Source of the DNA: Calycina herbarum
Taxonomy: Eukaryota; Ascomycota; Leotiomycetes; Helotiales; Pezizellaceae
Direction of reading: 5' to 3'
Length of the DNA: 60,362 bases
NCBI GenBank assembly: GCA_001414485.1
Contig: LLEY01000265.1
Span: 1 to 60,362, forward strand
Under the pieces are notes generated by a model. The model was not told the origin of the DNA and searched no databases. It saw only the letters and a list, made by a program, of their open reading frames with translations. The position numbers and the translations under genes were made by a program. Shown in pieces: positions 10,776 through 22,800 of the stretch. The first letter of the stretch is position 1. Each line of letters starts with the position of its first letter.

Positions 10776-13700
10776 CTGGGAGGGGTTAGCTTGTTGACGA
10801 TGAAGTGGTATGAAGTGGTTTGAGCTGGTTGGTCGGGATAGATTGGCCAATTGTCAATTATGACGAGTGTAAAAGGGGGGGAATGACATTTGATGCTATG
10901 ATCCCCTCAAATGTGGTGAGACTATCACCAACACCCCATTCGATAAACCTTCATCCTTGAGAAATGATTAAAGTCGTGAATTGTCACTGGACAAGAGTGA
11001 GAAAACCACTTGGAGATCATCACCGCCCTCACCCCGCAATGTCTCGCGGCCACGCAGAGGAAATGCGTGGCATTGACCTATCTCCAAGACAACAGAAATC
11101 CCCGCATCCCAGCCTCCAATATCCAGACCCAATCTGCAACCAACCGTCGACCTCGCAACCCTCTCGTTGCCAGGGGGGATGGACGTGGCGGGAATTTATT
11201 CACTGCCGTACTCCGTACTACCACTTGGAATTGAGCAGATTTCCGTATGGGTGTAAGAGCATGTCTCTTCTTTCGCATTTCACGCCCAATCGGAAAATGA
11301 TGGCAACCACATATCAACCACCTGGTAACGACGAGGTTTTGATGCAGTGATGCCACACCAGTTTTCGAGAATATGCATCTGTGTGTAAGAGTGCATCTTT
11401 TGTGCACCCAGAAGGGAAAGATCGCGGTCGTGGTGGAAAACGGGTGGCGAATCAAAAGAAGATGAAGCTATCCCAACATTTGTGCACCGCCAGCTGACCT
11501 GGCTTGACCCCTCTTTCGAAACTTCGAGTTCGGCTTGTTGACTTCTTACTCGCTTGCGACAACTGCAACCCCACCGATTTCGTGTGCGAACTCTTGGGGC
11601 CTAACAAACCGCGGGGCTTGATGATCTTAGAGCGACGTTTTATGGATTGATTTGGGTTCATGGAGAGTGACATCCAAAACTTGCGGTAGTGTCCGTTTTA
11701 GTGAAAGACCGCCCAACCACTCTGCTAGGCATTTCCGCGACGATGATTGAACTACTTCGAAGTAAGACGCAAGGGTAGGTTCCACTTGAAGCTCGACGAT
11801 GGCAGCACTTGGGCATAGCTTGCGACAAGATGGCAGGTGGGCTGATAACAAAAGAGACGATCGAGATGAAGCAACACCAACCACACGGGAATGAAAAAAA
11901 AAAGATAGAAGGGTCTGAAGAGAAAGCTGAATAACCCTCTTACCAAAACATCTTTGACGAATGATATCGGACAGACAGTTCCCTCTACATCAAGCTAGTC
12001 AGCTGACCGTTCCTCATCTCGCGTTTTTCTCAAGACCAGTCCGTGGAGAGCTTTCCCCAGACATTTTGTTTGGACGAACTTCTCCCCGAGGGAGGGGGAG
12101 AGGTTCATGCCCTGGGATCTTACCGATATCAAGCAGCACCACCTCAACGCCCTGCAACAGATCCTTCGTAGCCATGCTTCCTCAGCTTGAGCTCTCAGCT
12201 CACCGTTGCCAAATCCTTATCGTCGCGTATCTGCCGTGTTGTTCGTAAACCAAAAAAATTCTTCACTTTGGTTGCCCTCGGCCCAGACTGTTGTTTGGCA
12301 GAAGGCGGTCTGAGGCGGTGAAGAACTGAAGGACACCCTAAAAAATTTTCCTTTACGAAGTGAATATTCGCAGCCATCAACTTCAGGTCTAGTGCGATCG
12401 TCAACCATTCACGAACTGGGTGGGACTGCAGAGGTCAGGATTCCTGCATGTACCTACCGAGATAGAACACATCAAATAAGATCTCGGCCACGTATTTTTC
12501 TTTCGCACTTTTCGGGCTAGTGTACCCGGTTGAATATGCAGGTCTTGTTCCTCAAATCCCAATGAAGCCTTTGGGATTGGTTTTGGGTCTCTCTTGGATT
12601 TTTCAAAGTTGGAAAGAGGGCCGCGCCGGCCGCTGAGGGGGGTCGGCAGGTGCATCGGAGGATTGGGCCGAAGCGAAGGACAATAAATGATAGTCCCTGC
12701 AGCATGAATTGTTGTGTGTATTTAAAATTATGATAGCGGTGAACAAAAATCTCTTCACCCTTCCCACGACGGTGTGTATGAGTTTTACCAACCTCACGGC
12801 AAAGCTGGCGAACAGATCTTCCATTCCAGCCTCCACAGGGGGAAACTTTCCCAACCAAGAAATTAAATTCAGAACTCAAAGGGGATCCAGTTCCTCAACA
12901 TGCAAGTGCAAACGAGGAAATCCCCCAGCTCAACGCGGAGAATTCGACAAAAGGAGAAATTCCTCACCCCAAAACCCAAAAGTTGGAAATGGGAACTCCA
13001 TTTCCATTTGCCCTCCCCTTCCCTCCCGTCGCTGTCCGTCCTGGAGATTCTGCAGAGTCTCTGCGTTGTCTGCAGGTGGATAATGCAGACGCACGTGAGA
13101 GGAGCCTCCAGGGACTCATCTCACGAACTCTTGCAGCTTGTTTCGATCTGTCTCTGTGGAGTTCCGTTTAGCCAAGCCTGTCTACCAATGATATTTCCAT
13201 TTTGGGAGATATCAACACCCCAAATCAAGTCCAAGGCATCGTCACAATAAAAAACCAAAAGAAAAATTATACAGAAGTTTATCAGGGTGCTCAGACCAGT
13301 CAATTCGCATTCATTTTCAAAAGAAATTTATTTTTACGCTTTCATCGCATCGGGTTATCTTGGATAATCCCCAAGGTTGCTTCAGGGTTCGATCTTGTTA
13401 TCTGCCCGCCCGCTCGCCCAGCATTTTCTCCATCTTCTTGGAAGCCCTGCGTTGCTTGCCCGTCCATCTCCGTCCACGGGGATCTTTTGAAACCATCTTT
13501 GGTGGGGTAATATCGCATTCATCATATAGAGAGATGACGCAAAACACCAAAACTCTCTCGAAGATACGGATGTGGACAAGATTGATTGATTGCAAACAAA
13601 TGAGTCTGGATGTTTCTGTGGTTTTCTGGTGGATGAGGTGATGATGATGATGATGATGATGTTTCTGGTGCAAGATCATCGAAGCCTTTCTCTTTGTTTC

Positions 13701-16700
13701 CTGTCCTTATTTGTTTTCCCTTGTTTGGGGTTGAGGCGTGATATGCGCCCCCATAGTGGGCTGCGTTTTATTTAGAGGGGGTCGATCGAAGATCTTTACG
13801 GTCTTTCGCTGGTGTGTGTCACGACCTCATATTTTGCGCTGTATTTCCTGTCTTCCCGGGATGTATATTGTACCTCCGGGTCTTGTATTTCCTCTCACCA
13901 ATGCAACCACTGTGTCCCCCTTCCATTGGCGCTCATGGACCTTTCTGCGGTACCATAGGTTCTGCAAGTATGACATCCTGTTGTACACAATACGTTAATA
14001 CACACTTTCAAGTACATGCACGAAGGTACATGCGTATCGCGGGCATTCGGAATGGTTTCAGGATTGCTGCACCCTCTTCTTATGCTGAGTGAGATGTCAC
14101 TACTCTATTCTTATTTTCCCTTTATTACTGTACATACAGCAGCGGTTCGCAGGCCTTTCATACGTTCTCAGAAGCTGTTGCTGCGCCTACTTCCGACCGG
14201 ATGAACGTGAAAACGAGAACGGCGAGATTAATTGGCGCTCATTGTATGCGGCAATTGAGGAGACGCATGTCTTCAGCGTGCAAAGCCTCGCCCCACTTCC
14301 TTCAAGAACAACAAAGAAGGAGATTTTGTTTCCAATATTAGCCTCGAGACGAGACGGAATATTCTCCACACTAGTCGTCTTTGACAGCGAGCGAGCGAGG
14401 GCAGACGGGTATTAACTACCTCAGATGAGAAGGAGGTCGGCGCTTAATCGTGATAGGTTCACCAGTCATGAAATGTATCCAGGCGTTTCCATACAGTAGT
14501 GTAAACCTACGGCTAGGTTTTATCACCAGTCTAGCCCAGCCTTTCTCTAGCCTTCAGGTTACGCAGCTTCTGCAATGCACTTGTCGGCGGTAGAATAGAT
14601 TGGCATCTGGGGATGGTTTCTACTCCGTAAACAAAAGCTGTAAACAGTGAGGAGGACTTCTTGGTATTACAGAGGGGGTTTCAGGATGGGCAATCATGGC
14701 TCGTCAAGAGAAGTTCAAGAGACTCGGCGAGTGTTGAAGACGCGGGGTCGGAAGGCGCCGTTAGTTGATTGCGTTTACGAAGTCTCAAATGCTGCAGTAC
14801 AAAGGAGCACGAACCTCTCAGCTACAACTCAAATCTGGGGAAGCTGGAATAAATGAGCTGCTCCATGGGGTGATTTATCATGGCAATTGCATGATCTCTT
14901 CTTTTGTATGATCTATGGCTGTTATCGTGGGACATTGTTTTAGATTGTTATAGTTTATCTCCCTTTGATTGACTCGACGACTCGTTGGTTGCGTGCTTGC
15001 GATGTCGCTATTGTTCTTGATAGAGATTGAGGTTTCAAAGGATTATCCGATAACCAAAATTCCCGAGTACGGTCAGGGAAGATGACGAAACATGAAGCCC
15101 TTTCTTGACGAGGGAGACCAATTGGAAGAATGGTCCATCTGATGATCTGAATCTGAACTGAGGTTTGAGAATCGAGACGACATTTCCCAGCGTTAGGGGC
15201 AGCCTGGGGTCACAAGATCTCAGCTTGAAATGCTTGCATTACCCAAGGAATGGGGGAGAATGGGAAAGAGGGTCCTCTCTGTTGTACTCGTACGCATTCC
15301 TGTGACTATTTCTCTATAGGGTGATCTGTCCTCTTCGTTTCCCGCAAAATTGGAATGTGTCACTGGCGGCACGCCTGGTTGTCGGGGTCTCGTAAATTAC
15401 CGATGGGAAGAGGATTCGGGGTCAATTATTCACAATGTTTCCAGCGGATTCGGCGGGCGCTGCGGGAGTCATTTTGGGCTAGGGAGGAGTTGGCTGAGTC
15501 GCGGGCTTTGGGTCTGGGTCTGATGACCACTTTTTGCTTCACAACACTGACAGCGACTGGCTTTGGTCAGGCTGAGGGTCCCCATTTCTCAAAATACGCA
15601 CCAAACGAAATGAGGGTACGGGTCTTGTGGTCACTAAAAGGTACTCGGTACAGTAAAGAAGAAGGCGAAATGGGCCAGAGGCTGGGCCCTGGAGAGCGGC
15701 TTTGGCGGATGGATCATCGCTGTGGTCGCTTGAATAGAGTTCTGAGGGATGTTGGTCGAGCCCTCGACTTGCAGACCTGCAGATGGGTTTGGATGGGAAA
15801 TGGAGAGTACGCAACCATTGAATAGCTTGAATAGCTTGAATAGCTCTATGCAGCAGAAAATGGACCGAGGAGATCTACCGACCTCTCTTAATGCTGTAAC
15901 TCTCTTGATGCTGGAACTCCCTTGATGCTTGATGCTGGAACTTGGGTCAGTTGCTTTCTCGAACCACTCACCATCAGTTTCCTCTCCTCTTCGTACGATC
16001 TCCATATATCCAAAAGCGTCTCCCACGCAATTTGTAGCGTCTACCGTTGGAGCTTTGGGGGCTTTTCCGAGCATTCCAGGGCAACCGCCACAGCAGAGGA
16101 CAGTGACACCACACGCTGAGCACGCTCTCTCCAGGTTTGGGTGGGGTTTGGCCTGTTGCTTGGACACTTGGCTACAAGCCAAGACCGGAGTGGACTAGTA
16201 GCCCCTTCCTGCACAATAATGCATAGGGTAAGGCGTGGTATTTGTATGCACTCTGCCTGCAGAGTCCAGGAGACTTTGGCTGCCATTTTGCGTTGCTGGC
16301 GGCCTTGCTTCGAACTTCGAACACGCACCCTGCTGCGTGAAGCCTGCACTTGCATACTATACCGAACAGCAAGGCAGGTTTCGCAACCAATCAGGGAGCA
16401 AATGCAGCTTCCACTGTGGCAAGATCCAAGACAGAAAGCCCGTCGAAAGCCATGGAATATGTCGAAAGCAGCATGCCAGCGTCACCCGTCTCGGACCACC
16501 CAGTTTCACATGTAGCACCATGATTGGTTGACAGCGCTAAAATCACTCCACTATATCTTTATCCGGAATGAGATTCCTCTCGCCGCTTTCGTATGCCCTC
16601 GAAGCCCTCCTGGAAGCGGTCAAGATCCCTCCATTTGCTCGAGTGGTGTGGCAGCGGGAACGCCATGCTAGCCCCGCTATTGTCACTCTGTTGATTGGGT

Positions 16701-16900
16701 CTTCTTGCGTCTTCTCAAAGGACGCTAATAATTAGCGAAATGGGTCCACTAGTCAACGACAGGGGTGTGCTGTTGACTCCAGTCCGGCTCCACCCAGCTG
16801 CCTTCTTTCCTGCTCCTCTCTCTTTCATCACCACACACTTCACCCAAACTTCACCGCTGCGTATGGTTAAGACTGGCCACAATCAATCCTCGCGCAGCTC
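10776..16900. other. six kilobases without a recognisable gene
   Basis: Composition is normal and not RIP-like, yet no open frame resembles a known family and no chain of exons with good splice sites is evident. Visible items: TACTCCGTA at 11209 and 14622, a GATGAT microsatellite at about 13637-13661, short tandem repeats (TTGAATAGC at about 15824-15845, TTGATGCTGGAAC at about 15905-15940). It may hold regulatory DNA or non-coding transcripts of the downstream kinase gene. Confidence 0.45.
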
Positions 16901-18216
16901 TTTCCTTCTCTCTCTCCTCCTCCTCCTCCTCTTCTTCTTCTTCAACTCCACCGTTCCCTAATCACCTTGACTCTCAAACCTCGCTCCTCCACCACCTCAA
17001 CTCTCCAACAACTCTCTTCGACGTCCTCTGCTTGCTGTGCTGCTGCGTCATCCAGGTGATCATCAAGACACTCGTTGCTCCTTACAGCAACGACACCTCA
17101 CCCACCACATTCCATCACCATCACCATCACCACCACGAGCTTTGCACCTGCTTCGCAGATCCGACTCTTTCCGCTTACGTCGTGGAACTTCTTGGTCCTT
17201 CGTCCTCGTCTCCGCTTCGTACTACCTCTAACTCTGCTTCTCCCACCAGCTCCAACGACCTCGACCAGACAAGTTTGTCCCGACCATTTAGGATCAGGCA
17301 GACGGAGAGCCAGCTCTTCGACTTCCTATCCCTTAAAGATCACAACCACATCCTATGATTTCCCATCAGCAATCCGAGACTGTCTCCTGATAGACTGCCT
17401 CAATCCCCAACCTCACAAACTGTCATCAAGAAGATTACAGCCTCGGATACTTTGCTGGGTCACCCAAGCTTCGACCTTCCTTCCCTATTGATCAACAAAC
17501 AACCTACCTTGATCCACCACTTCCACGTCACGATAATCAAGCAATTCTCTACAATCGATACCTGTCGACTGTCCTGCCTTGCATTCTAGATCGATCCGTC
17601 TCCCCCTCGATTACCGATTTCCCCACTCGACAACCAAAGCAGTGCTTTCAGGTACTGCTACTGAGGCTCCCATAACCCCTCAACAACACCACACTCGCTC
17701 TTCTTTTCCTTTTCGACTTCCATGTCAACCTAACGACTTTCAAACCTTTCTTCGACGTACTTCCGTCCCTTGTCCACTGTTACGACCTTCGAACACCATC
17801 TCTTTTGTCATCAATTCGAATACCCATCAATGAGCCTCTGACCCATTCTACGACCCGCGGAGTTTTCACCAGTTATCTATTTTTCAGCGGTTGGGATACA
17901 TCTATATAGCGTTGCTTGTTTGTTTACTTGCTTCGACCTAGCCCGTTTTCCGGCTTGGTCTTCGACCCCACTTCCGACCTTCAACCATCCCGAGCATAGC
18001 TCGCTGTGCCAACAACTTTGTTTTAGAGGAGACAAAAGCATTTTCACGCTGTATTGCTTCATCACACACATTCAAGTCGTCGCGGCTCAAAAAACATTTC
18101 GGTTGTACAACTATTTTGCGTCCGGTTTTCATCTATCTACCTAATCTTTTTCGCTTTAACTCGACAACGAGTTCTCAACCTTCACACATCACCATCACCG
18201 CTTCATCACCGCCCAA
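16901..18216 (+). promoter_or_regulatory. CT-rich leader/promoter of the KSP1-type kinase gene
   Basis: The plus strand upstream of the kinase is pyrimidine-rich for over 1 kb, with CTCCTCCTCCTC/TTCTTCTTC runs at about 16910-16945 and CATCACCATCACCA runs near 17110. Several short frames begin with ATG (for example 17032). Filamentous-fungal genes with long 5' untranslated regions often look like this. I infer a long leader with upstream ORFs and possibly introns, but the transcription start cannot be read from the sequence. Confidence 0.4.
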
Positions 18217-20136
18217 ATGGAGTGTCTCAGAGATAACTTCTACGACGGCCTTGTCCTCGATGGCCGTTTTGAGACTGTCTCTCCCCTCAACCATGGTTCC
18301 TTTGGTATGGTCTTCATGGCCAAAGACTTGACCAATGGCGAATTTGTTGCCATCAAGTGTTTGACCAAGAAGTCGGCCAGTGATGATATGGACTTTGCTT
18401 TTGCCATTGATGAGAAGTCCGAAGAGCTGGCTTGCCATGCACGTCTTGGTTCCCACCCCAACATTGTCAATTTGATTCATTCCTTCGAGACCGACGCTCA
18501 CGTCTACATTGTTCTCGAGTTCTGCTCCCGTGGTGATCTATACGAGGCTATCAGAACTGGAACCGGTCCTCTGGAGACTGAACGTGTCCGTCAATTCATG
18601 CTTCAGCTCGTCGATGCTGTTGCCTACATTCACAAGAAGGGCATGTATCACAGAGACATCAAACCAGAGAACATCTTCCTTACCCAGGCTGGTGAGATGA
18701 AGCTTGGTGACTTCGGCCTCGCTACTTCCGAAGAATGGACCTACGAGACAACTGTTGGCAGTGATCGTTACATGTCCCCCGAACAATATGATTCTGCTGG
18801 TGCCGGATACTCTCCAGCTCAAGCTGATATTTGGGCCATTGGTATCTGCCTTCTCAACATTCTCTTCTCACGCAACCCATTCACAACCCCCACCGAGTCT
18901 GATCCTCTTTTCTTGGATTTCTCTCGCGATAAGCAATCGCTTTTCGATGTATTCCCAACAATGTCACAAGATACATATGAAGTTATTGCTCAATGCATGA
19001 GTTTGGATCCACGCAAACGTTCTCTCAGCGGTGTCCGCGAGGCGCTAGAGCGTTTGGTCAGCTTCACTACGTTTGATGAGAGCTTGGATGACTTTGACTC
19101 TGCAGAGAGACGTGTCATTGCCAGCTCCAACCGTGAGCCACTTCGAACTCCATCCATCCAGAGCCCCCAGATGGACCAAGGTTCCTTCCCATGGGCCAAA
19201 GCCTTGCACGCCAGCCCACCTCAACAATTCCGTCAACTTTCCGCTATTCCCGACAACGAGAGCTTTTACGAAGACGAAGACCTTTTTCCTGCTTCCGAAC
19301 AAAGCAACAAAGATTGGTTTTCAGTTGGTCAACAAACACCTTCGTTGGCATCTATGCTTGATTCATCACTTGGTGCATCAATGGAGTCCATGGCTATCCG
19401 ACGACCAATGAAGAGTGGACCACCTCGTGCCAACCCTTCAGCAATCTCCGGCTCGTTGCCAATCACCATGTCCAAGCCAAAACCTCTTCCGTCGATGGCC
19501 TCCATCTTTGGTAAGAAGAATGACGTGGTGTCCAAGAGCTGGAGTGATCTTTGGGACGAGGATGAAGAGGAAGAGGAAGAAGCCGAGAAACAAATCAAGG
19601 CTCGACAAATGGCCAACTCAAGAACCTGGAGTCATGAGAGCAAAACCGAGGATGATGATACGATAGTTCGAGCACCTTTGGAGCCCAAAAGCTCTTCACT
19701 TGTAAATATTTCACAGCCTACACAGGCTACTACTTCCGATATCGATGGAGATATTGTTGCGGACGGTTTTTTCTTTCACGAAACCCCACACAAGACTGTT
19801 ACACCTATTACACAGGCCCGTTATTCGCCTCCTTCTAAACGCAACGCTTTCGATAAGTGGTCTGCGCTTGGTGCTCGACGAAGGGCACACACTGGAACAT
19901 CAGAATCAGATAGATCGCCAGACCTTTTCAAGGTGCGAAGGAACAACAACGTTGGATTAGGCTTCACTGGATTTGGGGCTGGAGTTTGGGATAATAAGAT
20001 CACTCCTGTCACTAAAGAGAGGGGCCATGGAGGATGCCCCTGGGTCAAGGATAAGGATAGGGTCCGGGAGCGTGTACATCGCCCTCTCGTTGGAGACCTT
20101 GAGTGGGTTGGAGGGTTCTCCGCCCTCCATCTGTAG
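18217..20136 (+). CDS. ksp1: serine/threonine protein kinase, KSP1/Ran1 type
   Basis: A single exon of 639 residues starting at ATG 18217. The kinase domain fills about residues 14-295: glycine loop NHGSFGMV (25-32), ATP lysine in VAIK (Lys47), catalytic loop YHRDIKPEN (Asp147), DFG at 165-167, and SPEQ in place of the usual APE. All catalytic residues are present, so it should be active. The early position of the domain and the long low-complexity tail match fungal Ksp1/Ran1-like kinases, which act in nutrient signalling (the yeast Ksp1 works downstream of TORC1/PKA and represses autophagy) and, for Ran1/Pat1, in meiotic control. The tail has an acidic run (DEDEEEEEE, near residue 450) and many Ser/Pro sites. 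The subfamily call is from overall resemblance, the kinase call is certain. Confidence 0.9.
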   Translation: MECLRDNFYDGLVLDGRFETVSPLNHGSFGMVFMAKDLTNGEFVAIKCLTKKSASDDMDFAFAIDEKSEELACHARLGSHPNIVNLIHSFETDAHVYIVLEFCSRGDLYEAIRTGTGPLETERVRQFMLQLVDAVAYIHKKGMYHRDIKPENIFLTQAGEMKLGDFGLATSEEWTYETTVGSDRYMSPEQYDSAGAGYSPAQADIWAIGICLLNILFSRNPFTTPTESDPLFLDFSRDKQSLFDVFPTMSQDTYEVIAQCMSLDPRKRSLSGVREALERLVSFTTFDESLDDFDSAERRVIASSNREPLRTPSIQSPQMDQGSFPWAKALHASPPQQFRQLSAIPDNESFYEDEDLFPASEQSNKDWFSVGQQTPSLASMLDSSLGASMESMAIRRPMKSGPPRANPSAISGSLPITMSKPKPLPSMASIFGKKNDVVSKSWSDLWDEDEEEEEEAEKQIKARQMANSRTWSHESKTEDDDTIVRAPLEPKSSSLVNISQPTQATTSDIDGDIVADGFFFHETPHKTVTPITQARYSPPSKRNAFDKWSALGARRRAHTGTSESDRSPDLFKVRRNNNVGLGFTGFGAGVWDNKITPVTKERGHGGCPWVKDKDRVRERVHRPLVGDLEWVGGFSALHL

Positions 20137-22800
20137 TGTTTGGCTTTTACTCTTTTCTTTCTTTTCTTTCTCTTCATCAGACATACAAACTTGCTGCTTG
20201 CTACTGGGCATCGATACTCAACTTGTTCACAATCAACACCAACTATTCAACTACTGGATGGGTTGTTTTTAGATATCAACAGACAGGACGGAGTGTGTGG
20301 ATGGATGGAATGGGAAAAAAGGGAAAGAGGCTTTTTGCTAGGACTCGCTTTTCTGTGTATTAGATAGGTATTCCTTCTTTGGGGATCTTGCAAAATGCCA
20401 GACAATTACCCGCTCTAAACATATATTCTTTAATTGCACATGTGATTTACTTGATTTAAACAAACTAACTTGCAGCAGCTAACTTTCTAGGGATGTAGAT
20501 AACTACGTATGGGATCTTTCGATCGTGATTTTGATTCAAGGGATGGATGGAGGAGAAGTGGGATGGTGATGTATGGAGGGAGATTAAGAGATGGGTTTGA
20601 GTGAGTTTGTTTCGTCATTTCTCCGGTTTTTTGGTTTGGTTTTGAGTTGAGGGAGATTGGATTGGCGCTGGACGGGTGTTTCATGTATAATTCTTCCACA
20701 GCATACGTGATGAGTACGAGTACGGAGTAGGCTGGAGGGAGGGGTTTGGTTGGTATGATGAGATAAGATCAATAACATTGATGAACTTGTTTCCTTGTGG
20801 TGGTGGGGTGGTGGGGTGGTGGGGAGGGGTTAAGTGTTCACAGAGCATCATTCTTGATGATTTACCATGGGGGGGGATTGTTATGCGGCTATTCTTACCA
20901 GTTGATGCATGGTGGAAGGGTGGGTTGGTTGGTGGGGAAAGGGTTAAGTATGGGTTAAGTATGGATGGGTAAGGAGGATAGATACATGATGTGGTTCGGG
21001 GTATGATTGATTGGAATTGTACGCACGCAGTATTTCGGGGGTTTTTGCCGGTGTTTTGGGTTTGAGGTTGTTGAGGTGTTAAGGTGGCCAAGAGGGGATT
21101 TTTGGTGGAGGGGTAGATTGGGGAGGGTGGGTTGGTTGGTGGTGGGAGGAGGGAGGAGGGTAATTTGGTGGGAGCATTTGGGGTGCAGCTTGCTTTGATT
21201 GTGAGTGCAGGAGGAGCGGTTGCGGATAGGTTGGGGTTGGGGTTGGTGGGTGGTGGGTAGTAGGGGAGCTGGGCAGGTCGCTGAGGAGGTCGCAGGTGCT
21301 GTTGTTGTGGAGGATTTTATTTTTAGGGGGTGTGGTGGGATGAGCGAGGGAGTGGTGAGGGGAGGGGAGGGGAGGCTCGGAAGGATTTAACGTTGTGGTG
21401 CTTTGGATGCTTTAAGCTAGGCAGGTATGAGGGCAATGCGATGCGATGCGAGGTCCTTTACTTCTTCCGGTTGTCATGGTTTTCACTTGAGTAGGACTTG
21501 ATTTGGACTTGCAGTTGGATCTCTGAAGGTCTACATGCCGAGGTCAGGAGGCATGCATTCCTTTTCCGACTTCGGCGGGGTTTGGAATACGGGTTTCTTG
21601 GTGGTGTTGTGTTTTTCGGTAGAGCCGTTGTCGCAGTCACTTGAGGGTGTGAGAAAATTTAAAATTGCAATGCGTTTCTTTGGGAAGGAGGGCGGGTGGG
21701 CAGGAGAGAAATATTGACGGCAGGATTTACGGTGCTGAAGCGAGGAATGGATGGGGTATGTGTCGTCCTGAATATCTGTGTAGGCTTGTTCTAGGCTGTG
21801 TACATATGGGTATGCTGCGCCGCTTGATTGATGACTTTGTTCTTGATAGAGACCGAGGGTGCGAGCGAGGTGCATGCTTACGGACGAACATCATAACGTT
21901 ATCGGGACGAGGAAACCTTCTTTTACGGATTGCACGGATCTGTTGGTACCTGGATAACTATTACGGACAATACCGGGGTATCTTGAGGAAGTTCAGAATA
22001 GTGGCAGAAACTGAGCAGATGGCGAAGGCTAAAGGGGATATGGGGTTTGGAGCTGAGAGTACGGGGACCGAGGTTGCGGGGAGATTTAGAGGGGTTATTT
22101 GGGGGAGAACTTGTGAGTATTTTTGCTTCTCCTTGGTATTGTGTTACTGGTGGTGTTTGCTGTGCCTCTTTCTCTGTCTGTCATGTGTGTGGTTTTGGGC
22201 AAGTGCCGGGTATCTATCTGATGTTGGTGGTTGAATTTCGCTTCTTCTGAGGGGGGGAAGGATCCTTGTCGATATAAAATTGTAGTTTGTTGGTTCACGA
22301 GGAAGTGTTTGTGAAGGACCTTGCTCAAGCCTCTTTTCTGGGGTTAGAGCTGCCGGTGTTATTCAGTTTTTATATCCGATTTTCTCAATTTCGGGTCTAT
22401 GCAGTTAGTTTGTTGGGGTGTGGTCTCTATCCCAACATCTCTTGCAGTTCCCGGAGTATGTTTCTTGGCTTATGGACACTATCGCTCACTTTATGTGGGA
22501 CCAGAGAAGCTTGGTGATATTAGGCGAAAGGGCTTGGGCTTTCTTTCCGGTGAATCGCAGCTTGGATAAGTTCTTCCTCGCTCAAACCTGCTCAAACCCA
22601 GTAGGTGTAACATTCCTCCAGTTCAAGTGAATATAGAGATCTTGAGATGGAAGTATAAGCGAGAGGAAGGATTCACTTGAACGATACTGGGTTGTTCATT
22701 CTTGTCTTGCTGCTTTAAACTCCCCCTTTAATGCGCTAGCTGTCATCCAACTCTTCCTTAATCACTTCGTTTTTTTCACTTACCATCCTAGCTAATGCAG
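20137..22800. other. non-coding, strongly G-rich region
   Basis: No recognisable gene. From about 20790 to 21400 the plus strand is extremely G-rich, with runs such as GGTGGTGGGGTGGTGGGG (about 20800-20827) and GGAGGGAGGAGGG. One TACGGAGTA is at 20721-20729. The part from 22260 to 22800 must contain the first exon and promoter of the dehydrogenase that follows. The long frames on both strands are products of the skewed composition. Confidence 0.5.

Noticed and set aside
10851..10970. Sequence on the minus strand resembling a damaged DIEGT exon (TTTGAGGGGATC) for the enolase-phosphatase
   Set aside because: The similarity covers only a few codons, the frame has stops nearby, and the place is part of an ordinary inverted repeat (ACATTTGA at 10886 and TCAAATGT at 10907).
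15634..16182. 182-codon minus-strand frame with several cysteines
   Set aside because: No resemblance to a family, starts and ends at no plausible gene context, and opposing frames are equally open.
20681..21091. 136-codon proline/threonine-rich frame on the minus strand
   Set aside because: It is the complement of the G-rich tract; stop codons are rare there for compositional reasons.
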